A DNA stretch of 7,084 nucleotides from Fimbriimonadales bacterium. GTDB taxonomy: Bacteria; Armatimonadota; Fimbriimonadia; Fimbriimonadales; GBS-DC. The stretch lies in NCBI GenBank assembly GCA_026416065.1, contig JAOAFW010000243.1, positions 1 through 7,084 on the forward strand, written 5' to 3'. The notes beneath the pieces are model-generated. The model searched no databases. It had not been told where the DNA came from and saw nothing but the letters and a program-made list of their open reading frames with translations. The stretch's first letter is position 1. Each line of letters opens with the position of its first letter. Shown one piece after another: positions 1 to 6,560 of the stretch. Both the position numbers and the translations under genes were made by a program.

Positions 1-1
1 A

Positions 2-1603
2 CCTGCAGGGGTGATGGTCGGCGCCGTAGGTGGGCTGGCTTCTCTGCTGGGTGGGGGCAGCCCCGACCTGAACACTCAGGTGGAAGTGTTGCTCTCGCGC
101 CCTTTACTGGAACAAGTACAGCAACAGGCGGGTATACAAGAACCTTACCGTGATTTCGAGCAGCGATTCCGCGCGAGCGCGCTGCGCAGTACAAACGTCG
201 TGCTGATGACTGCCGCCGACTCCACCCCGGAAGGCGCACAGCGACTCGCAGACCTGTGGGCGCAGGCGTATCTGAAACAGGTGCGCACCTTGTACGAGCA
301 GAACCCTTCCGCGCTGGTCGAGAAGCTCAGCCGCGAGTTGCAAACGCAGGAGAGCGCTCTGCGTAACGCCAGCCGGCAGATGACGAGTTTCCTGAAACAG
401 AAACGACTGGTCGCGCCTGAAGAGCAACTTGCAAAAAGTGTGGAGAAGTACGCCGAGCTGCTGGAGCAAGTGCGCCAGCAAGAGCAACGGCGTGTCGCTC
501 TGGAACAACAGGCGAACGCGCTCCGTCGCCAGATCCAGCGCGAGCCTAAATTCTACGAGGCGACGCGCAACCTCGCCATCCCGCCCGAAGTGCAACAGCT
601 CAATAGCAAGATTGCGGAACTGGAGATAGAGCGCAGCGGGCTACTGGAAGAGTTCCAGCCCGACGCGCCGGAAGTCAAAATCGTGGAGCAGCGCATCGCG
701 CAGGCGAAGCAAGAGCGCGCGAACTTGCTGGCGCAAGCGGTCGATAAACAGTTCCTGACCCTCTCCAGGCAGGAGAGCGTGAACCCGGTCTATCTGGACA
801 TGATGCGTGCGCTGTTCACGGCGGAAAGCGAGCTGAACGGCGTGCGCGCGGCGATGGCGATTCTGGGGCGTCAACAGGCGCAGTTCGAGCAACTGTTTGG
901 GCGCACGCCCGACCTAATGGCAGAGTACGCTGACTTGAAACGCCAGTACGAGGCTGCGCTTACCCTCTGGACGGAGAAGGTGCGCGCATATGAGCAGGCA
1001 CGCGCGCAGCAACTGGTGGGCAAAATCTCGCCGGTTTTATTGCAGCCGCCCGCGTTGCCCGACCGTCAGGTTTATCCCCGCCCGGTGATGACGACGGGGC
1101 TGGGCATCGTGTTCGGTCTGATGGCGGGCATCCTGGGCGCACTGGCGGCAGCGTGGCGCACACGCCGACTGAGCAACCGCTGGGAGGTGGAGCGACTGCT
1201 GGGCGCGCCTGTATTGGCGGAGACGCGCGGGCTACTGACACCCACGCAAGCGCAGCTGATTGGATGGCAACTGCGCGCGCTGGGTGGCGGCGAGGCGTGG
1301 CACCGGGCACTTGCCTTGCCCCTGACGCCACAGGCGCTCTCAGTGGCGCAACAGGTCGCCGCCGCACTGCAGACCCCCGAAAACGAGCCGCCCATCGAGA
1401 CGAATCTGCCCGCGACCGCTTACACCAACGGCGCGTTGCGTATCTACACTGCCTCGCCCGACACACCCACGATGCCCGACGCCGAGCGGCTCATCCTGAT
1501 TGCCCCCAAAGGGTACCGCTTAGATGCAGCCACCCTGCAGATGCTGGCGCAGACCGGCGACCGACTGGTGGGCGTGATTCTGGTGGAGGAGGAAGTGCGA
1601 TGA
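2..1603 (+). CDS. Polysaccharide co-polymerase / chain-length determinant (Wzz/GumC-like), 5' end missing
   Basis: This inner-membrane protein should set the chain length of, and help export, an exopolysaccharide or capsule. The reading frame is open to the window edge. It enters in the Gly-rich loop followed by TQVEVLLSR, which in GumC/Wzz proteins lies after the first membrane helix and early periplasmic part, so roughly 80-100 residues are probably missing. The GTG at 11 and ATG at 14 are unlikely to be the real start. Counting the GTG as residue 1, residues about 105-335 are a long Gln/Glu/Arg/Leu-rich coiled coil. A proline-rich stretch (QPPALPDRQVYPRP, 345-358) then leads into the second membrane helix (about 359-381) and a basic cytoplasmic anchor. 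The tail, residues 390-530, begins like a BY-kinase module (LLGAPVLAET) and ends in a Rossmann-like strand-helix-strand, but no Walker A or B motif is present, so it should not be an active tyrosine kinase. The stop overlaps the next start (ATGA). The family call is firm; the polymer is unknown. Confidence 0.85.
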   Translation, partial: PAGVMVGAVGGLASLLGGGSPDLNTQVEVLLSRPLLEQVQQQAGIQEPYRDFEQRFRASALRSTNVVLMTAADSTPEGAQRLADLWAQAYLKQVRTLYEQNPSALVEKLSRELQTQESALRNASRQMTSFLKQKRLVAPEEQLAKSVEKYAELLEQVRQQEQRRVALEQQANALRRQIQREPKFYEATRNLAIPPEVQQLNSKIAELEIERSGLLEEFQPDAPEVKIVEQRIAQAKQERANLLAQAVDKQFLTLSRQESVNPVYLDMMRALFTAESELNGVRAAMAILGRQQAQFEQLFGRTPDLMAEYADLKRQYEAALTLWTEKVRAYEQARAQQLVGKISPVLLQPPALPDRQVYPRPVMTTGLGIVFGLMAGILGALAAAWRTRRLSNRWEVERLLGAPVLAETRGLLTPTQAQLIGWQLRALGGGEAWHRALALPLTPQALSVAQQVAAALQTPENEPPIETNLPATAYTNGALRIYTASPDTPTMPDAERLILIAPKGYRLDAATLQMLAQTGDRLVGVILVEEEVR

Positions 1604-2739
1604 AAGCACGATGGCTCTGCATAATGACGGTATGGCTCGCTCTGGGGGGAGCCATCGCACAGCCCAACGATGACTATACCCTCGATACAGGCGATGTGTT
1701 GACTGTGAAGGTGTTGCGCCATGAGCAGTTCAGTGGGGAATTTACCGTGCCCCCAAGCGGGCGTGTGGTGTTCCCAGGCGTAGGTGAACTACCCGTGCGC
1801 GGGCTAACGCTGAATCAGCTGGGCGATACCCTGCGTGAGCATCTCAGCAAGCGCTTGCGCAATCCCGAAGTGTTCGTCTCGCTCAAAGAGGCGCGTCCGT
1901 TGCTGGTGTTCGTGGAGGGTCAGGTGAATCGACCGGGCGCGTACCCCATCCGACCGAACTGGCGTGTGGCGGAAGCTGTAGCCGCCGCCGAGGGGCTAAA
2001 AATCTTGCCCGAACGCACCGTAGCGACCCTGGTACGCGGTGACCAGACACTGCCCGTGGACTTGCCCGCCCTGCTACATCGTGGCGATCAGCGCACAAAC
2101 TATTTGTTGCAACCGGGCGACCTGCTGAGCATTCAGCAAAAACCCGCGATTCGGGTAGCCATCGTCGGCGAGGTTAAGAAACCAGGCAACTACGACCTTG
2201 ACGCCGGGACACGCGCTCTGCAGGCAGTCGCAGAGGCAGAGGGCGTCACGGAACAGGCTGCCCTAAAACGCGCTTTTATCGACCGACGGGGCGTGATTAT
2301 CCCGTTTGACCTCTACCGTGCCACCGTGCAGGGCGACACCCACGAGAGCGCGAACCCAGCCTTACAGGACGGCGATGTGATTGTCATTCCTCAGAATCTT
2401 CAGCGCTACGCCATCGTAGGTCAAGTTGCCCGTGCCGGATACTATCCCATCCCGGAGGGCAAACCGTTCTTGCTCTCCGACGCGATTGCGCAGGCGGGGG
2501 GTATGAGCGCACGCGCCATCACCTCCAGCGTCACGATTTTGCGTATGGAAGGCGACACGATACAGCGGCTCCGCGTGCCTTATCAGCAGTTCCTCAAGCG
2601 AGCGAACCTCGCAGGCAACCCTCCCATCCGCGAAGGCGATGTAATCTACCTTGCCGAAGTGAATCGGCTCGATCTCGGGCAGATTCTGACGGTGGTGACG
2701 ATTCTGAACATCACCGACCGCTTGGGCTGGGTGCGGTAA
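1600..2739 (+). CDS. Polysaccharide export protein, Wza/GumB family, with three SLBB domains
   Basis: This 379-residue protein probably forms or gates the outer-membrane or periplasmic channel for the polysaccharide handled by the upstream co-polymerase. A signal peptide covers residues 1-20 (hydrophobic core, then AIA before QP). The poly-export domain (about 25-97) starts YTLDTGDVLTVKV. Three SLBB domains follow at about 100-178, 184-264 and 268-351. Each opens with the same turn: FVEGQVNRPGAY (104-115), AIVGEVKKPGNY (187-198) and AIVGQVARAGYY (271-282). The C-terminus carries a hydrophobic or amphipathic segment (LGQILTVVTILNI, 359-371) that could insert in a membrane. There is no lipobox cysteine after the signal peptide, unlike classical Wza. 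The ATG at 1600 is chosen because it overlaps the upstream stop, gives a good signal peptide, and is preceded by a strong Shine-Dalgarno GGAGGAGGA at 1585-1593. A longer frame from 1153 is only overlap with the upstream gene. Translational coupling is likely. Confidence 0.9.
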   Translation: MKARWLCIMTVWLALGGAIAQPNDDYTLDTGDVLTVKVLRHEQFSGEFTVPPSGRVVFPGVGELPVRGLTLNQLGDTLREHLSKRLRNPEVFVSLKEARPLLVFVEGQVNRPGAYPIRPNWRVAEAVAAAEGLKILPERTVATLVRGDQTLPVDLPALLHRGDQRTNYLLQPGDLLSIQQKPAIRVAIVGEVKKPGNYDLDAGTRALQAVAEAEGVTEQAALKRAFIDRRGVIIPFDLYRATVQGDTHESANPALQDGDVIVIPQNLQRYAIVGQVARAGYYPIPEGKPFLLSDAIAQAGGMSARAITSSVTILRMEGDTIQRLRVPYQQFLKRANLAGNPPIREGDVIYLAEVNRLDLGQILTVVTILNITDRLGWVR

Positions 2740-2748
2740 AATTAGGGT
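2737..2748 (+). promoter_or_regulatory. Candidate leaderless promoter (-10 box) of the VWA gene
   Basis: TAAAAT at 2737-2742 matches TATAAT in five of six bases. It is followed by exactly six bases (TAGGGT) and then the ATG at 2749, so transcription would begin at or next to the start codon. The TAA stop of the export gene forms the first half of the box. No good Shine-Dalgarno sequence lies in the 9-base gap, which fits leaderless translation. No clear -35 box is visible. The same geometry recurs before the M1 peptidase gene at 6549-6560. The VWA gene may still also be read through from the export operon. Confidence 0.5.
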
Positions 2749-4581
2749 ATGCAGTTCCAGTCGCTGGGGGTATTGCTCTGGTTTCTGCCGGTGGCAGGGT
2801 TCATCATTCTGCTGTACCTGCTGAAGGTACGGCGGCGCGAGGTGCGCGTACCCGCGAAGTTCCTGTTCCCCGCGATTACCACCGATGTGCGGGCGAATGC
2901 GCTGTTCCAGAAACTGCGTCCGAACCTGTTGCTGTTTCTGCAGTTGCTCGCCGCGTTGCTGTTGCTGACCGCGCTCGCCCGCCCGATGATTCAGGCGAAA
3001 GGGCTGCCGGGTCAGTCGGTGATTGTGGTGGACAACTCCGCAAGCATGAGCGCAACCGACACCTCCCCCACGCGCCTCGACGCGGCGAAAAACCGCCTGC
3101 GCCGATTCGTGCAGGAGCTGAACCCCGGCGAGCAACTCGCGATTATCGAATCAGGCGCACAGGTGCGCGTGCTGTCGCCCCTGACCAGTGACAAGCAGAA
3201 ACTCCTGAGCGCAATTGACCAGATCCAGCCCACCGATGCAGCGGGCAACTTAGACGAGGCGTTGCGCCTCGCCGCCGCGCTGGTGGGCAAATCGGGCGAG
3301 AGCCGAATCGTACTCCTTTCCGACGGCGCATTTCCACCTGTGAGCGACTTCTCGGCAGGCAACGCGAAGCTGATTTTCGAATCGCTGGGCAGCAGCAGCG
3401 AGAACCTCGCGGTTACCGCGATGGATGTGCAGGAGCGCAGCGGTGGGTTCGAGTGGTTCGTGGGTGTGCGCAACTTCGGCAGCCAGAGTAAGTCGGCAAT
3501 ACTGGAGTTCTACTCGAGCGGGAAGCTCCTCGACGCCCGCTCGATCACGGTAGAAGCGGGCAAAACGGTGGGGCAGACGCTGACCGCACGCCAGCTGCAG
3601 GAGCCGCTGGAAGCCCGCCTGAAGGTCGACGACACCCTCGCCTCCGACAACGCCGTTTTTCGCGTGGGGGTCACACAAAAACCGATTCGTGTGCTGCTTG
3701 TGGGCGAGGGCAACTTTTTTCTGGAGCGCGCCCTTGCCCTTGAGCCGAATGTGCAACTCAGCAAAGCCCCGACCGTGCCCGAAAGCGAGCGGGGCGAGCG
3801 CGTGGGCGGGGGCGAATTTGATCTGATTATCTTTGACAAAACTGCGCCTGTGCCTGTGAAAGCGCGCGCCGTGATGGTAATCCGAGCAAAGGGCGGTCCG
3901 ATTGCCGAGCTGGGGCAAGTGGTGCGCGCCCCGCGAATCGCCGTGTGGGAGCGCGAACATCCGCTGATGCGCTATCTGGAGCTGGGCAACCTGCTGATTG
4001 ACAACGCGCCGCGCCTTAAGCCCGCCTCCTGGGCGAAAATCCTCGCCGAGAGCCAGCAGACCCCCTTGATTGTGGCAGGCGAACATCAGAATCGTCGCTG
4101 GATTGGCGTCGGCTGGAACTTAATGGAGTCGGACTTCCCGCTGCAACCTGCGTTCCCCATCTTTATCGCGAACCTGTTGCGCTGGGCAGTGGGCGAGCAG
4201 GGAAGCGCAACCGACCTCACTGTGCGTACAGGCGTCCCCTTCAGCCTCGCTGTAGACCCCTCGGAAACCGAGCTGTCCGTGCGCGACCCCAATGGGCAGA
4301 CACGCACCTATCCTGTGAATGACGGCGCAGTGGTAATCCCTGGTCTGGAGCGCGTCGGGCTGCATACCGTGCAGGGCAAAAAAACACAGCTGCGCATCGC
4401 AGCGAACCTGATGCACAGCGACGAGTCCGACATCCGCCCGCGCACGCGCATCGAACTCGGCGGTAAAACGGTGGCGGCGCAGAACACGCTCACCACCCTG
4501 CGCGACCTGTGGAAGCCTATCGCCCTCGCGCTACTGGCGTTGCTGATGGCGGAATGGTGGGTCTTTGTCAGGAGGTCATAG
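2749..4581 (+). CDS. BatA-type membrane protein with VWA domain
   Basis: This is a 610-residue inner-membrane protein. The N-terminus is the BatA double-helix module: helix one about 7-25, basic loop KVRRREVRVP, helix two about 59-77, then ARPMIQ. A VWA domain follows (about 90-210) with a complete metal-ion adhesion site: DNSAS at 95-99, T162 and SDG at 191-193. Residues about 312-420 look like an alpha/beta (glutamine-amidotransferase-like) region beginning IRVLLVGEG. Family landmarks come next: FPLQPAFPIFIANLLRW (463-479) and NLMHSDESDIRP (553-564). A last membrane helix (about 588-606) ends in FVRRS. VWA domains of this kind usually bind protein partners through a divalent metal. Relatives occur in Planctomycetes, Armatimonadota and others, and the BatA name comes from aerotolerance operons, but the precise role is not known. 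The usual MoxR ATPase and DUF58 partners are not in this window. The start is supported by the good membrane helix immediately after ATG and by the -10 box six bases upstream. Confidence 0.88.
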   Translation: MQFQSLGVLLWFLPVAGFIILLYLLKVRRREVRVPAKFLFPAITTDVRANALFQKLRPNLLLFLQLLAALLLLTALARPMIQAKGLPGQSVIVVDNSASMSATDTSPTRLDAAKNRLRRFVQELNPGEQLAIIESGAQVRVLSPLTSDKQKLLSAIDQIQPTDAAGNLDEALRLAAALVGKSGESRIVLLSDGAFPPVSDFSAGNAKLIFESLGSSSENLAVTAMDVQERSGGFEWFVGVRNFGSQSKSAILEFYSSGKLLDARSITVEAGKTVGQTLTARQLQEPLEARLKVDDTLASDNAVFRVGVTQKPIRVLLVGEGNFFLERALALEPNVQLSKAPTVPESERGERVGGGEFDLIIFDKTAPVPVKARAVMVIRAKGGPIAELGQVVRAPRIAVWEREHPLMRYLELGNLLIDNAPRLKPASWAKILAESQQTPLIVAGEHQNRRWIGVGWNLMESDFPLQPAFPIFIANLLRWAVGEQGSATDLTVRTGVPFSLAVDPSETELSVRDPNGQTRTYPVNDGAVVIPGLERVGLHTVQGKKTQLRIAANLMHSDESDIRPRTRIELGGKTVAAQNTLTTLRDLWKPIALALLALLMAEWWVFVRRS

Positions 4582-4653
4582 GAAGCGTCATGGGCGTGGA
4601 CCCTGGTGGATCGATACCCCCCTGGGGCGGTAGACTTTATCCGTGACGCTTTC
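4581..4653 (+). other. Long imperfect hairpin directly after the VWA gene
   Basis: Bases 4581-4594 pair with 4640-4653. The core AAGCGTCA (4583-4590) with TGACGCTT (4644-4651) is perfect, and G-U and G-C pairs extend it to 14 pairs. A smaller hairpin can form inside (4615-4621 with 4626-4632, one mismatch). The stem begins at the last base of the TAG stop codon. No T-run follows, so it is not a textbook intrinsic terminator. It could protect the 3' end of the mRNA or belong to a small structured RNA. A second stem, TTTCGG (4650-4655) with CCGAAA (4661-4666), shares bases with the right arm and would compete with it. Confidence 0.4.
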
Positions 4654-4793
4654 GGAATCCCCGAAATGCTCAATGACGAAGTGTCTCGAGCCTACCGTAA
4701 GCTGTGGCGTAGCCTATTCCTGCCGAAGTCGTTGTGCAAGTGTCATCTTATTCACAGGGGAAGTTTCGCAAGTGCTCACACTGCCTGCTCTTA

Positions 4794-4820
4794 TCCCCTC
4801 CCACAATGCGTGGGAGGGGA
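4794..4820. terminator. Perfect GC-rich hairpin between convergent genes, terminator-like
   Basis: Bases 4794-4804 (TCCCCTCCCAC) pair perfectly with 4810-4820 (GTGGGAGGGGA) around a five-base loop AATGC, giving an 11-pair stem. It sits 14 bases beyond the stop of the minus-strand gene and about 210 bases beyond the stop of the plus-strand VWA gene, where a terminator serving one or both directions is expected. Neither side has a convincing T-run, so termination may be Rho-assisted, or the hairpin may only stabilise the mRNA end. The pairing is certain from the sequence; the function is inferred. The rest of the 4582-4834 gap shows no gene I can support. Confidence 0.55.
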
Positions 4821-4834
4821 CAAGCAAGGGTTTG

Positions 4835-5230
4835 TTACGCTGCTTCGATGTTATACTGGTTCAGCACAGTGCGCACTTGGTTGATAAAATCGGACGGGGT
4901 CGTGTTGTTCCAGATAATGTAGCCGGCGGCGCCGGTCTCGCGCTGCCACTGAGCGGCTTGCGAGGCATACTGGACAGGCACAATCAGGAAAAACGGGGTT
5001 TGCGGGGCGAAATTACGGATCTGGTTCACAAAGGTCTGCGCGTTGAAGTTGTCAACTTGTCCGGTCGGTGAACTCCAGAACACGAACGTTGCACTCCAGT
5101 TGCTGGTCTGGAACTCGCTGAGAGTGCGAGTCGTGTCAGGCGTCGTGCAAACGTACCAGTTGGTTGGCGTCGTGGCGTCAAAGGAGCGCGTCAGCTCCGT
5201 ACCGCCTGTAGCAAAAAACACTTGGCTCAT
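4835..5230 (-). CDS. Small lysine-free protein with degenerate receiver-like fold, function unknown
   Basis: I do not recognise a named family. The product is 131 residues with no signal peptide or membrane helix. It contains no lysine, and it is rich in Thr (20), Phe, Gln and Asn, with five Trp. Alternating strands and helices can be read: FVFWSS (about 49-54), a helix about 64-74, FFLIVPVQY (80-88), a helix about 89-98, then GAAGYIIWNNTTPSDFINQV (100-119). The last half resembles a CheY-like receiver domain (GA-x-GY-hydrophobic, then a helix after a Pro). However, the aspartate expected at the end of strand three and the conserved lysine are replaced by hydrophobic, Ser or Asn residues, so phosphorylation is unlikely. 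The start is secure: AAGGAGGA lies at 5238-5245 on the minus strand, seven bases from ATG, with a plausible promoter behind it. The gene stands alone, divergent from pheA and convergent with the VWA gene. That it is a real gene is likely; the receiver relationship is inference. Confidence 0.72.
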   Translation of the reverse strand: MSQVFFATGGTELTRSFDATTPTNWYVCTTPDTTRTLSEFQTSNWSATFVFWSSPTGQVDNFNAQTFVNQIRNFAPQTPFFLIVPVQYASQAAQWQRETGAAGYIIWNNTTPSDFINQVRTVLNQYNIEAA

Positions 5231-5277
5231 GGTTCAGTCCTCCTTCAATCGGTTAGGTTGCGCGCGAACCTGTAGGA

Positions 5278-5306
5278 ATTATCGGCGTCATAAAGAAAAA
5301 TCTTAA
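5278..5306 (-). promoter_or_regulatory. Candidate sigma-70-type promoter of the small minus-strand gene
   Basis: Read on the minus strand, TTAAGA (5301-5306; four of six to TTGACA) is followed by a 17-base spacer and GATAAT (5278-5283; five of six to TATAAT). Transcription would start near 5271, giving a leader of about 40 bases containing the strong AAGGAGGA ribosome site at 5238-5245. This is the best promoter-like pair in the 181-base divergent gap. The spacing is ideal, but the -35 match is only moderate and nothing has been tested. Confidence 0.45.
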
Positions 5307-5411
5307 GTCTCCTTTATCAGGTACACTTTTCCCACTCAGCCACTTCGATGCCGAAGTTGCGCCGATGCATTTCGCGGCTGCAATGGCGCTCCGCGCACTA
5401 AGGGAGCAGGT

Positions 5412-6479
5412 ATGCGGAAACTATCGGAACTCCGACAGCGCATCGACCAGATTGACGAGCAACTCCTGCAGCTACTGAACGAGCGGGCAGAACTGGCGAA
5501 ACAGATCGGCGAGATTAAGTCGCGCAACGACAAGCCATTTTTCTCGCCCGAGCGCGAGCAAATTATCTATCGCCGTCTACAGCAGCTTAATCGTGGACCG
5601 CTGACGCAGGATCAAATTGTCGGTATTTTCCGAGAGATTATATCGATCTCGCGCGCCCTGGAGAAAGCCCCCACCGTCGCTTATTGGGGGCCAGAGGGCA
5701 CCTTCACCCATGCCGCCGCACTCAAGTGCTTCGGGCGCGCTGCACACTATACATCCGTAGAAAGCATCGCCGATGTGTTCGCGGCAGTAGAACAGTCGAA
5801 TGTGGACTATGGTGTCGTCCCGGTGGAAAACTCGCTGGCGGGCGTGGTGCCCGAAACGCTGGATATGTTCCCCTTGACCAACGCCCGTATCTGTGCAGAA
5901 GTCTATGTGCCGATTGCGCACCACCTCCTCTCCAAAGCGAAGAACACGAACCAGATTGTGCGCGTGTATGCGGGTCCGCAACCCTTGCAACAGTGCCGAC
6001 GATGGTTGCGGTTGCACCTGCCTGCAGCCGAGATTATCGAGACCGTACCGACCGCGCGGGCTGTGAGGTTCGCCGCAGAAGATCCCAACGGCGCGGCAAT
6101 CGGCAACGCGCTCGCCGCGGAACTCTACGGCGTGCCTATCCTGTGTGAACATATTGAAGACAACCCACATAACCGCACGCGCTTCCTGGTGATTGGCTAC
6201 AACGAACCTGCCCCCACGGGCAACGACAAAACTTCGTTGGTGATGACGTTGCGCAACCGTCCCGGCGAGCTGTATCACGCGCTCGGGGCATTTCACAAGC
6301 ACGGCGTGAACTTGACCATGATCGAGTCGCGCCCTAACCCGCGCGGCATGTTTGAGTACCTGTTCTACATCGACATTCAGGGACATCGCCAAGACGAGGT
6401 AATCAGGACTGCGTTGGAGGAACTGGACCGATTTGCGCGCGAAGTCGTGCTGCTGGGGTCGTATCCTGCGGCAGAGTAG
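5412..6479 (+). CDS. pheA: Bifunctional chorismate mutase / prephenate dehydratase (P-protein)
   Basis: This cytoplasmic enzyme converts chorismate to prephenate and then to phenylpyruvate, the precursor of phenylalanine. Of 355 residues, 1-85 form the AroQ chorismate mutase helices. R8, R25, K36, R48 and E49 line up with the known active-site positions of the E. coli enzyme, and E84 stands where E. coli has Gln88. The dehydratase domain runs about 87-262: YWGPEGTFTH (91-100), GVVPVENSLAGVV (134-146) and the catalytic NRTRF (254-258). An ACT domain (about 272-345) carries RPGELYHAL (283-291) and ESRP (305-308), the phenylalanine-binding motifs, so feedback inhibition by phenylalanine is expected. 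The length is normal for a P-protein. The ATG at 5412 is supported by AGGGAG at 5401-5406 and by the mutase domain starting at once. No leader peptide rich in Phe codons or T-box is visible upstream. It appears to be a single-gene unit. Confidence 0.96.
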   Translation: MRKLSELRQRIDQIDEQLLQLLNERAELAKQIGEIKSRNDKPFFSPEREQIIYRRLQQLNRGPLTQDQIVGIFREIISISRALEKAPTVAYWGPEGTFTHAAALKCFGRAAHYTSVESIADVFAAVEQSNVDYGVVPVENSLAGVVPETLDMFPLTNARICAEVYVPIAHHLLSKAKNTNQIVRVYAGPQPLQQCRRWLRLHLPAAEIIETVPTARAVRFAAEDPNGAAIGNALAAELYGVPILCEHIEDNPHNRTRFLVIGYNEPAPTGNDKTSLVMTLRNRPGELYHALGAFHKHGVNLTMIESRPNPRGMFEYLFYIDIQGHRQDEVIRTALEELDRFAREVVLLGSYPAAE

Positions 6480-6480
6480 C

Positions 6481-6519
6481 AGGCGCAAGGAGGGGGACGC
6501 AGCGAAGCGCCTCTCTTCC
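6481..6519 (+). terminator. Weak hairpin after pheA, possible terminator
   Basis: AGGCGC (6481-6486) can pair with GCGCCT (6507-6512) across a 20-base loop. Alternatively, a shorter stem around CGC (6498-6500) and GCG (6507-6509) extends with G-C and G-U pairs to about 6492-6514. It starts two bases after the pheA stop. There is no T-run behind it, only a pyrimidine-rich stretch. A stop for pheA transcription before the promoter at 6549 would make sense here, but the structure itself is weak. Confidence 0.25.
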
Positions 6520-6548
6520 GTTCCAAAACATCAGGTCGTCAAATAGGT

Positions 6549-6560
6549 TATAATTCCTCT
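6549..6560 (+). promoter_or_regulatory. Leaderless-type promoter (-10 box) of the M1 peptidase gene
   Basis: A perfect TATAAT at 6549-6554 is followed by six bases (TCCTCT) and then ATG at 6561. Transcription would therefore start at or beside the A of the start codon, and no Shine-Dalgarno sequence is present in the gap. No strong -35 box is seen around 6526-6531. The geometry is identical to that before the VWA gene (2737-2748). Confidence 0.6.

Noticed and set aside
1153..1599. Long in-frame extension upstream of the export protein start
   Set aside because: It lies wholly within the chain-length gene in another frame, reads as Arg/Ala/Gly-rich low-information sequence, and would place the clear signal peptide in the middle of the protein.
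3250..4086. Long minus-strand open frame opposite the VWA gene
   Set aside because: It is an antisense shadow produced by GC-rich codon bias; its composition (His/Arg/Leu/Gln-rich) is typical of reversed coding sequence.
4590..4646. Possible 18-residue peptide MGVDPGGSIPPWGGRLYP
   Set aside because: The nearest AGGAGG is about 14 bases upstream, too far, and the frame lies inside the long hairpin; no known peptide is recognised.
4606..4884. Possible 92-residue plus-strand gene
   Set aside because: Its second half is Cys-rich, runs through the perfect hairpin and into the minus-strand gene, and has no ribosome site at the ATG. Only the first part looks at all protein-like, so I mention it only as part of a finding.
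5322..5327. TACACT as a -10 box for pheA
   Set aside because: There is no acceptable -35 at 16-18 bases; the nearest TTAAGT is too close, so I do not list it as a feature.
5342..5357. Six-pair hairpin ACTTCG-ATGC-CGAAGT before pheA
   Set aside because: It is short and isolated, without a T-run or a partner structure, so no regulatory role can be argued.
5348..5401. Possible 17-residue leader peptide upstream of pheA
   Set aside because: It contains no phenylalanine, has no ribosome site, and no attenuator-like terminator with T-run follows.
5577..6488. Long minus-strand open frame opposite pheA
   Set aside because: It is an antisense shadow of a well-recognised gene, with no domain pattern and no start signal.
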